DNA of 57,679 bases from the NCBI GenBank assembly GCA_017483225.1, contig JAFULF010000020.1:1-57679 (forward strand), given 5' to 3'. The translations under genes and the position numbers were made by a program. This document shows positions 16,814 to 25,730 of this stretch, one piece after another. The notes beneath the pieces were generated by a model. The model was not told the DNA's origin and searched no databases. It worked only from the letters and a program-made list of their open reading frames with translations. Position 1 is the first letter of the stretch, and each line of letters starts with the position of its first letter. The stretch comes from Alistipes sp. Lineage in GTDB: Bacteria; Bacteroidota; Bacteroidia; Bacteroidales; Rikenellaceae.

Positions 16814-19171
16814 ATGAGATACTTGTTGTCCGATATAGCGACGATTTGCGGAGGCAGACTCCTCGGCAGGGATATTGAGGTCGGTAGCGTTGTTACCGAC
16901 TCGCGTAGTTATGCCGTTACGGAGGATACGCTCTTTGTGGCTATGCGAGGGGTGAACCACGATGCGCACGACTTCGTGGAGCAGATGGTCGGGCGAGGTG
17001 TTCGGGCCTTTATGACGGAGCGTGAGGTCGAGGTGCCACCGCAGGCGGGTGTTGTCGTTGTGGATAGTGCGCTGACGGCGCTGCAACGTCTGGCGGCACA
17101 TCGTCGTCAGCAGTTCCGAGGCAAGGTGGTGGGCATCGCCGGCTCAAATGGCAAGACGGTGGTCAAGGAGTGGATTGCGCAGAGTGTGCCTCACGATGTG
17201 AGACTCTTCCGCTCGCCACGCAGCTATAACTCGCAACTTGGTGTGGCTCTGTCGCTTATGATGATGCCTGACGGCTGCGACGTGGCAATCATCGAGGCGG
17301 GCATATCGCAGCCCGACGAGATGCGCCGCTTGGAGCAGATGATTCGCCCCGATGTGGTTATCTTCACCTCGATAGGAGATGCACATCAGGAGAACTTCGA
17401 CTCCGTGCAGCAGAAGGTAGATGAGAAGTTGTTGTTGGCATCCTCTGCCGACACTATTATATACCACTCCGACTATAAGGCCCTTGCCGGCAGTGTTGAG
17501 GCCCGATATGGTGACCGCTCACTGGTGGATGCCGCACAGATGCCACGTCCACAGATGAAGGATGTCGCCTCGGTGCGCAATGCGCAGGAGGTTGCCGCCT
17601 TCTGCTGTGCGATGGGCTACCCGATGGGCGATGCGCTCTCGCTGCAACCCGTCGCTATGCGGTTGGAGGTCAAGCAGGGCATCAACGGCTCGCTGCTTCT
17701 GGACGATAGTTACAATGCCGATATAAACTCCCTCTCCATTGCGCTCGACTACCTGCGCTCGGTGGCGGGAGAGCGCCGCAAGGTCGTCATCCTGTCGGAT
17801 ATCTTGCAGAGTGCTATGAGCGATAAGATGCTCTATGGTGCTGTGGCACGGATGGTCGAGGATGCCGGCGTGGATATGTTTATCGGTGTGGGTGCCAAAA
17901 TCTCCGCCTCACGCAGGGAGTTTTCGGATGATGCCCGCTTCTTCGACTCCACGGAGCAGCTGCTGCGCCACATCGGCGATATGGAGCTCTCTCAGGCCGC
18001 AATCCTTGTCAAGGGTAACCGTGCGGCGCAGATAGAGAGGGTGTCACACCGTCTGGAACTCAAAAGCCATACGACCGTGCTGGAAGTCAATTTGCAGGCT
18101 ATGGCACGCAATATCAACTACTTCCGCTCGCATATCGGCGGCGATACCAAGCTGGTGGCTATGGTCAAGGCCTCGGGCTATGGTGCCGGCGATGCCGAGA
18201 TAGCGCAGATGTTGCAGGCGCAGGGCATTTCGTACCTCGCCGTGGCATTTGCCGACGAGGGTGTTGAGTTGCGTGAGCACGGTATCACGATGCCTATCGT
18301 GGTGCTGAATGCCGACGAGGAGAGCTTCGATGTTATGGCCTCGGCATCGTTGGAGCCGGAGATATATAGTATGCGCTCGTTGGAGGCCTTCCTGCGAGCC
18401 GTCAATGGCTATGGGGCGCACAACTACCCCGTACACCTGAAATTCGATACGGGTATGCACCGCTTGGGCTTCAATGAGGCGGAGGTGCCTGCGCTGCTGG
18501 CACGCCTTGACGAGTGTGCCGACCGTCTGCGTGTAGCCTCCCTCTTTACCCACCTGTGCGTTGCGGATGACCCTTCGCAGGATGACTTTACGAGGGAGCA
18601 GATAGCCCGCTTTGAGCGCATAAGCCTCTCTGTTGCCGACCACCTCCCATATAAGGTGCTGCGCCACGCCGCCGCCTCGGCAGCGATGTTGCGCTTCCCG
18701 GAGGCCCGCTTCGATATGTGCCGTCTGGGCCTGGGGCTCTATGGCTTCGGCTATGAGCATAACGATAACCTCGAAATGGTCTCCACACTGCGTACACGCA
18801 TCGTGCAGATTCGTACACTCGATGCCGGCGAGACGGTGGGGTATGGCCGTAGCGGGGTGCTCTCACGCCGTAGCCGCATCGCCACAATCCCTGTGGGCTA
18901 TGCCGACGGCCTCGACCGCCATCTCGGCTGTGGTCGCTGGTCGATGATGGTCGGAGGATGTCCGGCACCGACCGTGGGACGTATCTGTATGGATAGCTGT
19001 ATGATAGACGTGACGGATGTCGAGGGCGTTGTCGAGGGCGACGAGGTCGCAATCTTCTCGCCGATGCGGGGTAATACCGCCGAGGATATGGCGAGGGTGC
19101 TCGACACGATACCTTACGAGGTGCTCACATCGGTTGCCAAACGTGTTAAACGAATCTATATAAACGAATAG
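16814..19171 (+). CDS. Bifunctional UDP-MurNAc-tripeptide:D-Ala-D-Ala ligase / alanine racemase (MurF-Alr fusion)
   Basis: The 785-residue cytoplasmic fusion joins two steps of peptidoglycan precursor synthesis. Residues about 1-425 are MurF with the ATP loop GIAGSNGKTVVKEW and the ligase segment DDSYNADINSLS. Residues about 435-785 are alanine racemase, with the PLP lysine in LVAMVKASGYGAG, the segment DTGMHRLGF and the tyrosine region GETVGYGRSG. Alr makes D-Ala that, after Ddl, MurF adds to the tripeptide. This fusion is typical of Bacteroidetes. I choose ATG 16814, just after the mutS2 stop, over ATG 16799 inside it. Confidence 0.95.
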   Translation: MRYLLSDIATICGGRLLGRDIEVGSVVTDSRSYAVTEDTLFVAMRGVNHDAHDFVEQMVGRGVRAFMTEREVEVPPQAGVVVVDSALTALQRLAAHRRQQFRGKVVGIAGSNGKTVVKEWIAQSVPHDVRLFRSPRSYNSQLGVALSLMMMPDGCDVAIIEAGISQPDEMRRLEQMIRPDVVIFTSIGDAHQENFDSVQQKVDEKLLLASSADTIIYHSDYKALAGSVEARYGDRSLVDAAQMPRPQMKDVASVRNAQEVAAFCCAMGYPMGDALSLQPVAMRLEVKQGINGSLLLDDSYNADINSLSIALDYLRSVAGERRKVVILSDILQSAMSDKMLYGAVARMVEDAGVDMFIGVGAKISASRREFSDDARFFDSTEQLLRHIGDMELSQAAILVKGNRAAQIERVSHRLELKSHTTVLEVNLQAMARNINYFRSHIGGDTKLVAMVKASGYGAGDAEIAQMLQAQGISYLAVAFADEGVELREHGITMPIVVLNADEESFDVMASASLEPEIYSMRSLEAFLRAVNGYGAHNYPVHLKFDTGMHRLGFNEAEVPALLARLDECADRLRVASLFTHLCVADDPSQDDFTREQIARFERISLSVADHLPYKVLRHAAASAAMLRFPEARFDMCRLGLGLYGFGYEHNDNLEMVSTLRTRIVQIRTLDAGETVGYGRSGVLSRRSRIATIPVGYADGLDRHLGCGRWSMMVGGCPAPTVGRICMDSCMIDVTDVEGVVEGDEVAIFSPMRGNTAEDMARVLDTIPYEVLTSVAKRVKRIYINE

Positions 19172-19173
19172 CA

Positions 19174-19887
19174 ATGCTCGGAACCCTATACCTTATTCCG
19201 TGTCCAATCTCCGACGATACGACCGTGGAGCAGGTTACGCCTGCCGCAAATAGTGCTATCATCGACTCTCTGGACTACTTTATTGTCGAAAATACCCGCT
19301 CGGCACGCCGCTTTCTGTCGAAGGCACACTATGCACGTGCCATCGACGATGCCGAGTTTGTGGAGCTGAACGAGCATACCACCTCCGCCACCGAGGTCGC
19401 CCGTATGGTTGAGCCTCTGCTCAAAGGGCGTAGTGCCGGCGTAATCTCCGAGGCGGGCGTGCCCGCTGTGGCAGACCCCGGACAGGCCGTCGTGGAGCTG
19501 TGCCATAAGCACGGCATTCGGGTTGTGCCGCTGGTTGGCCCCTCATCAATCCTTATGGCTGTTATGGCCTCGGGGTTGAGCGGGCAGTCCTTCGCCTTCA
19601 ATGGCTACCTGCCGGTCAAGGAGCCCGACCGCTCACGTGCCATCAAGCGTTTGGAGAGCCGTGCGCAGAGCGAGCACCAGTCGCAACTCTTTATCGAGGC
19701 ACCATACCGCAATGTGAAGCTTATGGAGCAGATGCTCCGCACTTGCACACCCAATACCCGCCTCTGCGTTGCTTGTAATATCACCGCAGCAGATGAGTTT
19801 ATCCGTACCAAGAGCATTGCCGAGTGGAAGAAGTTGGGTGTTCCTGATATCCAGAAGAAGCCGACTATATTTATTTTGGCATTATAA
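19174..19887 (+). CDS. SAM-dependent methyltransferase of the RsmI / tetrapyrrole methylase family
   Basis: The 237-residue protein follows the RsmI fold: an N-terminal LGTLYLIPCPISDD strand and loop, VENTRSARRFLSKA, the SAM-contacting SEAGVPAVADPGQAVVELCH and LVGPSSILMAVMASGLSG. Canonical RsmI methylates 16S rRNA C1402 at the ribose. The first motif here (IPCPISDD) departs from the usual TPIGN, so this is probably a paralogue with another substrate. It starts 2 bp after murF-alr and ends the operon; copy B of the palindromic repeat lies downstream. Confidence 0.88.
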   Translation: MLGTLYLIPCPISDDTTVEQVTPAANSAIIDSLDYFIVENTRSARRFLSKAHYARAIDDAEFVELNEHTTSATEVARMVEPLLKGRSAGVISEAGVPAVADPGQAVVELCHKHGIRVVPLVGPSSILMAVMASGLSGQSFAFNGYLPVKEPDRSRAIKRLESRAQSEHQSQLFIEAPYRNVKLMEQMLRTCTPNTRLCVACNITAADEFIRTKSIAEWKKLGVPDIQKKPTIFILAL

Positions 19888-19985
19888 GCGGGCATCTGTT
19901 GCCGCTAACAACGATAACGCCAATGGGACGTACAGAGAGTACTACCCATCGGCGTTCTCTTTTGCCGAGCGTTGCAGCAAAGCCC

Positions 19986-20144
19986 GGCGCAAGAGTTTTA
20001 GGGATATTAAGGTGGGGGTAAGGGTTATTAAAGGTTGTTAATGTTGCGCCGAGGGGTTGCGGTCTTTTACGACCTTGCACCAAAAAAACGCTTGCGTTTC
20101 CCTTAATTACCTTTAATCCCCTTTAACAACCCTTTCGTTGCGCC
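19986..20144. repeat. Palindromic intergenic repeat, copy B
   Basis: This 159-bp copy starts with GGCGCAA and ends with TTGCGCC. It is the reverse orientation of copy A at 337-486: AGGGATATTAAGG, GGTTATTAATG-like, GTTGCGC, then TTGCGTTTCCCTTAAT and CCTTTAA units line up in the same order. An internal TTGCGCC sits at 20044-20050, with a small hairpin GGTCTTTTACGACC after it. It fills most of the 330-bp gap between the convergent methyltransferase and rnfA genes; no gene is visible in 19888-20217. Confidence 0.75.
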
Positions 20145-20153
20145 TCACCTCTC

Positions 20154-20196
20154 TATAAAAAAGTGTGGCTGTCCATAGAGTCGGACAGCCACACTT
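20154..20196 (-). terminator. Strong intrinsic terminator of the rnf operon
   Basis: A perfect 14-bp stem AAGTGTGGCTGTCC (20161-20174) / GGACAGCCACACTT (20183-20196) with an 8-nt loop is followed on the minus strand by a T run. It lies 21 bp after the rnfA stop. Confidence 0.93.
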
Positions 20197-20217
20197 GCGT
20201 TATACAACTTTTATAGG

Positions 20218-20790
20218 TTATACCAAACCGGAGAAGCCCATAAACGCCATAGCCAGCAGCGATGCCGTGATGAGGGCGATAGGCACACCCTGAAAGGCCT
20301 GTGACACCTCCTCGAACTCCATACGCTCACGCAATCCGGCGAAGATTACCAGCGCCAGAGCAAAGCCCAAGGCGGTAGATGTGCTATATGCAAGACCTTC
20401 AAGCAGGCCATACTCCTTCTGAATCATAAGGATTGCCACTCCGAGCACGGCGCAGTTGGTCGTAATCAGAGGCAGGAAGATTCCCAATGCCTGATAGAGC
20501 GACAGCGACACCTTCTTCAAGACAATCTCCACCATCTGTACCAGAGCTGCAATCACCAGAATAAAGACGATGGTCTGCATATACTCGATACCCAGCGGCA
20601 CGAGGATATACTCCTGAATAAGCCACACGACGATAGAGGAGAGGGCCATAACGAAGGTTACGGCAGCACCCATACCCATAGAGGTCTCGACCTTTGACGA
20701 CACGCCGAGGAATGGGCAGATGCCGAGGAACTGTGCAAGTACAACATTATTTACGAATATTGCACCTATGATTATTGCGAAATACTCCAT
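20218..20790 (-). CDS. rnfA: Electron transport complex subunit RnfA
   Basis: The 190-residue protein has six membrane helices and the RnfA hallmark opening FVNNVVLAQFLGICPFLGVS, with the conserved Cys of the membrane-embedded Fe-S site shared with RnfE, and TTNCAVLGVAI in the second half. With RnfE it passes electrons across the membrane. It is the last gene of the operon, 18 bp after rnfE. Confidence 0.96.
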   Translation of the reverse strand: MEYFAIIIGAIFVNNVVLAQFLGICPFLGVSSKVETSMGMGAAVTFVMALSSIVVWLIQEYILVPLGIEYMQTIVFILVIAALVQMVEIVLKKVSLSLYQALGIFLPLITTNCAVLGVAILMIQKEYGLLEGLAYSTSTALGFALALVIFAGLRERMEFEEVSQAFQGVPIALITASLLAMAFMGFSGLV

Positions 20791-20808
20791 ATCAATATCC
20801 TCCCTTTA

Positions 20809-21444
20809 TTACTTCTTCAAGAACTTGTTGAACAAAACCATCAGGAATCCGAGCACGAGGAATCCTCCCGGTGCGAGCACGAATACCAGAGGCATATAGT
20901 CGGCAATGCCGAGCGACAGACCGAAGATGGCACCACTGCCCAGCACCTCACGCACGGCGCCTATTGTCGTCAGCGAGAGGGTGAAGCCAAGGCCGATACC
21001 CAGACCGTCCAGCGCCGAGTCGAGGACTCCGTTCTTCGATGCGAAGGCCTCGGCACGACCGAGAATGATGCAGTTCACGACAATCAGCGGGATAAAGACG
21101 CCGAGGGCGGCATAGAGCGAAGGTACGTATGCCTGCATAAGCATATCTATAACGGTCACAAACGATGCGATGACGACGATAAATGCCGGAATACGCACCT
21201 TGTCGGGCACGACATTCTTGATGAGCGAAATCGCCATATTGGACATAATGAGCACCGCCATAGTTGCCACACCCATACCGAAGCCGTTGGTTGCGCTTGT
21301 GGTGGTACCCAGCGTAGGACACATACCGAGCACGAGAACGAAGGTAGGGTTCTCCTTGATTATGCCCTTCCAGATGAGGGCCCACTTCTGACGCAGAGCC
21401 TCCATCTTCGAAGGCTGTGCCTGTGTTGTTACATTACTCTCCAT
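20809..21444 (-). CDS. rnfE: Electron transport complex subunit RnfE
   Basis: The 211-residue polytopic protein is a paralogue of RnfA. It carries NPTFVLVLGMCPTLGTTTSA near the N-terminus and VVNCIILGRAEAFA later, the two Cys loops that build the membrane Fe-S site with RnfA. The ATG at 21444 is preceded by a good ribosome-binding site (GGAGG, 5 bp upstream), so I prefer it to an upstream ATG at 21480. It overlaps the 3' end of rnfG by 11 bp, suggesting coupled translation. Confidence 0.95.
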   Translation of the reverse strand: MESNVTTQAQPSKMEALRQKWALIWKGIIKENPTFVLVLGMCPTLGTTTSATNGFGMGVATMAVLIMSNMAISLIKNVVPDKVRIPAFIVVIASFVTVIDMLMQAYVPSLYAALGVFIPLIVVNCIILGRAEAFASKNGVLDSALDGLGIGLGFTLSLTTIGAVREVLGSGAIFGLSLGIADYMPLVFVLAPGGFLVLGFLMVLFNKFLKK

Positions 21445-22060
21445 CGTATCCTCCTTCCTCTGTTTGTTGTGTTGCGCCACTTACGGCGTTAGCCTCACTC
21501 TGCAAGCCGGCAGCAACCTTGTATGCCTCGTAGGCACGAGCCACCGCCTCGGCGTATGCACGTGAGGAGATTGTCGCTGCGGTGAGGGCATCCACGTCGC
21601 CACCATCCTTGCGAACACTCATCTTCACTTCGGCCGCCAACTTATCCTTGAAACTTGCCAGAAGCGGATTCTCCGCATCGCACATCTTCGTACCGAGTCC
21701 CGGGGTCTCCTTCTGCTCCAAGACGTTGATGTTGAGGATGCGGCCCTGCTTGTCGAAACCGACCATCAGGCGTACCGCTCCGCCGAAGCCGTTTTTAGAT
21801 GCGCTCTCAACGGCATAGCCGACAACCTCGCCACCTTGTGAGGCGGTGTGTGTCGTCACCGTCACGCCGTCGCTCTCGTCGCTCTGCGACACGACGCTCT
21901 CGTATGGCGGGAGCACCAGCGACAGAGCATCATTGACCGCCTGCACCTTTGCTGCCGCAATAGGCTCTGCGGTAATCATATTTACCACGCCGACCGCTGC
22001 CGACGATATGAGGGTGATGGTGCCGAGCACCACGACCATATTCTTCAAAGAACTCTCCAT
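21434..22060 (-). CDS. rnfG: Electron transport complex subunit RnfG
   Basis: The 208-residue protein has one N-terminal membrane helix (VVVLGTITLISSAAVGVVNM) and a periplasmic FMN-binding domain. FMN is expected to attach covalently to the Thr in DALTAATISSRA (about residue 160); EKQ-type ETPGLGTKM is also conserved. A run of nine G lies just upstream of the start codon in the ribosome-binding region (22067-22075). Confidence 0.95.
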   Translation of the reverse strand: MESSLKNMVVVLGTITLISSAAVGVVNMITAEPIAAAKVQAVNDALSLVLPPYESVVSQSDESDGVTVTTHTASQGGEVVGYAVESASKNGFGGAVRLMVGFDKQGRILNINVLEQKETPGLGTKMCDAENPLLASFKDKLAAEVKMSVRKDGGDVDALTAATISSRAYAEAVARAYEAYKVAAGLQSEANAVSGATQQTEEGGYDGE

Positions 22061-22066
22061 AAATTG

Positions 22067-22075
22067 CCCCCCCCC
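22067..22075 (-). repeat. rnfG: Homopolymer G9 tract in the ribosome-binding region of rnfG
   Basis: On the minus strand nine consecutive G lie between the rnfD stop (its last base is 22076) and the rnfG ATG, six bases before the ATG. The tract is the only purine-rich sequence positioned to act as Shine-Dalgarno. Such runs change length by slippage, so RnfG translation could vary between cells. Confidence 0.6.
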
Positions 22076-23047
22076 TTATCGTGCGCCGAAACGCTTTGGT
22101 TTAACATACTTGTTGATTAGAGGCACCACGCTGTTCATAATCAGAATGGCGAAGGACATACCCTCCGGATATGCACCCCACAGACGGATGAGCATCGTGA
22201 TTGCTCCGATGCCAACGCCATATATGAGCATACCCTTGCGGGTCATTGGCGAGGTCACATAGTCGGTAGCCATATATACGGCACCGAGGATTGCACCTCC
22301 GGCGAGCAGGTGGAACAGAGGCATCTGCCAAGCCACCGAGCCGAAGCCCTGCGTTGCCACGGCATATATTGCTGCGAAGGCAGCCATCGTGCCGAGGATG
22401 CTTACCGGGATGTGCCAAGTGATTACTCGGCGCATAAGCAGGTAGGCAAAGCCTAAGAGCAGGGCGAGTGTCGAAATCTCACCAAACGAGCCGCCCATAG
22501 CTCCTGTGAACATCCCCACGGTATCAACCTCGCCGAAGGCTACGAGGCCTGCCTTGGCTGCACCCAGCGGTGTTGCGCCGGAGTATGCATCGGCAAAGCC
22601 CTCGATGGTTGGGGTAGGGAACGAGGTCATCTGCACAGGGTAGGCGATAAGCAGGAATACACGTGCTGCGAGGGCTGGGTTAAAGAGGTTCTTGCCAAGA
22701 CCTCCAAACGGCATCTTCGCAACGCAGATAGCCACTACTGCGCCGATGACGACAATCCACAACGGAATATTTGCCGGCAGGTTGAATGCCAACAACAAAC
22801 CTGTCAGCACAGCCGAGAGGTTATTCACGGTCAGAGGCCCCTTGACGAGGAACTTCTGCACCAAAAATTCGAGCAGTACGCAACTTGCCACCGACACGGC
22901 GGTTATGGCGAGTACGTTCCAGCCGAATACCCTTACCGACACGATAAGTGCAGGCAGCAGTGCTATAATCACGTCGCCCATCAGACGCTGGGTCGAGAGG
23001 TGGCCGTGCACGTGCGGTGCGGGTGCTACTAAAAATCTGTTAGCCAT
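22076..23047 (-). CDS. rnfD: Electron transport complex subunit RnfD
   Basis: The 323-residue polytopic flavoprotein opens with the family motif VAPAPHVHGHLSTQRLMGDV. The covalent FMN threonine is in AYSGATPLGAAK (about residue 160). Its helices carry the ion-translocating part of the complex. It follows rnfC by 19 bp and is followed by rnfG across the G9 tract. Confidence 0.96.
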   Translation of the reverse strand: MANRFLVAPAPHVHGHLSTQRLMGDVIIALLPALIVSVRVFGWNVLAITAVSVASCVLLEFLVQKFLVKGPLTVNNLSAVLTGLLLAFNLPANIPLWIVVIGAVVAICVAKMPFGGLGKNLFNPALAARVFLLIAYPVQMTSFPTPTIEGFADAYSGATPLGAAKAGLVAFGEVDTVGMFTGAMGGSFGEISTLALLLGFAYLLMRRVITWHIPVSILGTMAAFAAIYAVATQGFGSVAWQMPLFHLLAGGAILGAVYMATDYVTSPMTRKGMLIYGVGIGAITMLIRLWGAYPEGMSFAILIMNSVVPLINKYVKPKRFGAR

Positions 23048-23066
23048 ATCTTTTTACTTTTAATAT

Positions 23067-24407
23067 TTACTTTTTAGCGTTGCGTGCCCGAATGATGCCC
23101 ATCACGGTCTGCTTGCCCAGACGCACGTAGTCGAGCAGCGGAATGTTTGCAGGGCAGGTGAACTGGCAGCAGCCGCACTCGATGCACGAGGTGATGTCGT
23201 TGCTCTCCATCGCATCCCACGCCCTCTTGCGAGCCTGCTTCGAGAGCAGGTATGGCTCCAACCCCATAGGGCACGCCTCAACGCACTTGGCGCACTTGAT
23301 GCAGGCACTCTCCTCGCCACGCAGGGCCTCCTTGCCGCTGATGATGGTGATGCCGGAGCACCCCTTCATCACGGGCATTGCCACGTTGCAGAGCGCACGA
23401 CCCATCATAGGGCCTCCGTTCAGCACACGTACATCGCCCTCGGGCAGACCGCCGCACTTCTCGACGAGTGCAGATACCGGAGTGCCGAAACGTGTGAGCA
23501 GGTTCTTCGGCTCCTTCACGCTCTTGCCCGTTACGGTCACGACACGCTCGATGAGCGGCTTGTTCTTCTGCACGGCCTCATATACGGCCACGGCTGTCGA
23601 GGCGTTGCATACCACGGCACCCACGTCGATAGGCAGTGCCGGTGGTGCAGGCACCTCTCGGTTCATCACCGCAGCGATGAGCTGCTTCTCGCCACCCTGC
23701 GGGTATTGCGTTTTGAGCATCATTACGCCGATGCTCTTGTCGTCGCCAACGATTGAGCGCAGGTGCTTCACGGCATCAGGCTTGTTGGCCTCTACGCCGA
23801 TTACGGCACGCTCTACGCCGATGGCACGCATCAGGATTCGGGTGCCGACGATAAGCATCTGGCCACGCTCCAACATAGTGCGATAGTCCGACGTGAGGTA
23901 TGGCTCGCACTCCACGCCGTTGATGATGAGCAACTCTGCCTTCTTGCCCTCCGGAATGGAGAGCTTTACGTGTGTAGGGAATGTTGCGCCACCCATACCG
24001 ACGATGCCGGCCGCCTTGATGCGCTCGATAATCTCCTTGGAGGAGAGGTTGCACTCGGTGACCAACTCTGTCGAGCGGTCGATGCTCTCGGCCCACTCGT
24101 CGCCCTCACGCTTGATGGTAATCATCATCTGGCGCAAGCCCTGACCGTTAGGCTGCATATCGACAGCGGTCACAGTACCCGAGATTGGGGCGTGGATGTT
24201 GGCAGACATAAATCCCGCAGCCTCGGCAATAAGTTGTCCCGTGACAACCTTGTCGCCCTTGGCAACTACTGCCGTAGCAGGGGCTCCGATGTGCTGCGCA
24301 AGCGGAATGGAGACCACGTCGGGCAACTCCATAACCTCTATTGCGCTGCCCTTGCTCCACTGTTTGTTATCCGACGGATGCACTCCGCCGATTGGAAAGG
24401 TTTTCAT
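23067..24407 (-). CDS. rnfC: Electron transport complex subunit RnfC
   Basis: The 446-residue peripheral subunit oxidises or reduces NAD(H). It has the N-terminal biotinyl-like domain (GGVHPSDNKQWSKGSAIEVM), the FMN/NADH-binding part (GMGGATFPTHVKL, GVECEPYLTSDYR) and two [4Fe-4S] motifs near the C-terminus (CIKCAKCVEACP and CIECGCCQFTCP). It lacks the long repeat tail of the E. coli protein, as usual in Bacteroidetes. Confidence 0.96.
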   Translation of the reverse strand: MKTFPIGGVHPSDNKQWSKGSAIEVMELPDVVSIPLAQHIGAPATAVVAKGDKVVTGQLIAEAAGFMSANIHAPISGTVTAVDMQPNGQGLRQMMITIKREGDEWAESIDRSTELVTECNLSSKEIIERIKAAGIVGMGGATFPTHVKLSIPEGKKAELLIINGVECEPYLTSDYRTMLERGQMLIVGTRILMRAIGVERAVIGVEANKPDAVKHLRSIVGDDKSIGVMMLKTQYPQGGEKQLIAAVMNREVPAPPALPIDVGAVVCNASTAVAVYEAVQKNKPLIERVVTVTGKSVKEPKNLLTRFGTPVSALVEKCGGLPEGDVRVLNGGPMMGRALCNVAMPVMKGCSGITIISGKEALRGEESACIKCAKCVEACPMGLEPYLLSKQARKRAWDAMESNDITSCIECGCCQFTCPANIPLLDYVRLGKQTVMGIIRARNAKK

Positions 24408-24412
24408 ATCTG

Positions 24413-25288
24413 TTATGCTTCTTTATTTTCAACTTTTGCAGCCTCTGCTTTTGGCTCCTCCTTCTTTACCAGAGGGGCAAGGCCTATCATCTTGATTGCT
24501 CCCGTAGGGCACTCGCCGACGCACTTGCGGCACAGACGGCACTTGGTGTGGTCGATGTATGCCAGACCGTTCTCGACGGTTATAGCACCAAATTCGCACA
24601 CTTTGAGACACTTGCTGCAACCTATACATCCTGCCTTGCAGGCCTTCATCGTCACGGCACCCTTATCCTTGCTCACGCACGAAACGTAGATGGCACGGTT
24701 CTTCGGCCAACGCTTGCGCAGCTCGATGATGCCCTTCGGACACGCCTTTACGCAGGCCCCGCAGGCAGTACACTTGTCGGCATCCACCTCGGCAAGACCC
24801 GTCTCGGGGTTGATGCGGATGGCATCGAAGGCGCACGCCTCCACGCAGTCGCCATAGCCCAGACAGCCGTATGCACACGCCGTCTCGCCGACGTAGAGCG
24901 ACGAGGCGATGGCGCACGATGTTGCGCCGAGGTAGGTGTTGGTGCGAGGTCGCTTGTCGCAGGTGCCACCACAGCGGATGGTCGCCACCATAGGCTCCTT
25001 CTTTGGGGCGGCCTTACCCAGATAGGCGGCAATGGCACCCATACAAGGGTCGCCACCCACCGAGCAATAGAGCGAGGAGATGTCCTCATTCTCGACGAGT
25101 GCCGTAGCCAGACCACGACAGCCGGGGAAGCCGCAGCCGCCGCAGTTTGCTCCCGGCAGCATCTTCTCCACATCGTCAATGCGAGGGTCCTCCTCCACCT
25201 TAAACTTCTGCGCCACGAAGTAGAGTATCAGTGCCGATACTACGCCGATGACGAAGAGTGTAATAATGGTAAAAATCAGAGTATTCAT
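24413..25288 (-). CDS. rnfB: Electron transport complex subunit RnfB
   Basis: The 291-residue ferredoxin-type subunit has an N-terminal membrane helix, the Fe-S domain GANCGGCGFPGC (about residues 45-56) and further clusters CTACGACVKACP, CIGCSKCLKVCE and CRLCRKCVGECP. It takes electrons from reduced ferredoxin. The C-terminal tail is Lys/Glu/Ala-rich. It follows the rseC-like gene by only 3 bp. Confidence 0.96.
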   Translation of the reverse strand: MNTLIFTIITLFVIGVVSALILYFVAQKFKVEEDPRIDDVEKMLPGANCGGCGFPGCRGLATALVENEDISSLYCSVGGDPCMGAIAAYLGKAAPKKEPMVATIRCGGTCDKRPRTNTYLGATSCAIASSLYVGETACAYGCLGYGDCVEACAFDAIRINPETGLAEVDADKCTACGACVKACPKGIIELRKRWPKNRAIYVSCVSKDKGAVTMKACKAGCIGCSKCLKVCEFGAITVENGLAYIDHTKCRLCRKCVGECPTGAIKMIGLAPLVKKEEPKAEAAKVENKEA

Positions 25289-25291
25289 CTC

Positions 25292-25717
25292 TTAACTATT
25301 TTTTTTGATTGTAAATGTAACTCGTTTGGCTATCCGCTTGTGAAACACGCCGAGGATTGCGTAGTAGAGGGCAGTGCCGCCCAATGACGAGGCTGCCGCC
25401 ACGCCCTCCGAACCGCCGCACAGTATCACGGCAACAAGGCTCGCCACCAGCACGACAAGGGGCACGACGTAGCACAGCACTACGGCCATAATGCCCGTAC
25501 TCTGTCGGGCACCCACCGTCACCGCCTCGCCTACGGCGTAGGTGTGGGCCTCGGAGGGGTATATCGTAATCTCTCGGCTCTCGCTTGCGCCCATAGCGCA
25601 CGAGCGACGAGAGGCACACCCTCCGCACGCCTCATTGACCTCGACGGTAACACTCACGCAGTCACGACCTGTACGGGTAACTACGCCACGGTGCTCTATC
25701 TGCTTGGCTTGTTTCAC
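25292..25717 (-). CDS. rseC: RseC/SoxR-reducing family membrane protein
   Basis: The 141-residue protein begins with a GTG codon. It has the family N-terminal domain with a Cys cluster (EACGGCASRRSCAM, C-x2-C-x5-C) and two hydrophobic helices at about 75-120. In Bacteroidetes and Proteobacteria such genes are often the first partner of rnf operons and may help assemble or regulate the complex. It lies 13 bp after nadE and 3 bp before rnfB. Confidence 0.88.
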   Translation of the reverse strand: MKQAKQIEHRGVVTRTGRDCVSVTVEVNEACGGCASRRSCAMGASESREITIYPSEAHTYAVGEAVTVGARQSTGIMAVVLCYVVPLVVLVASLVAVILCGGSEGVAAASSLGGTALYYAILGVFHKRIAKRVTFTIKKNS

Positions 25718-25730
25718 GGAGTCGGATTTT

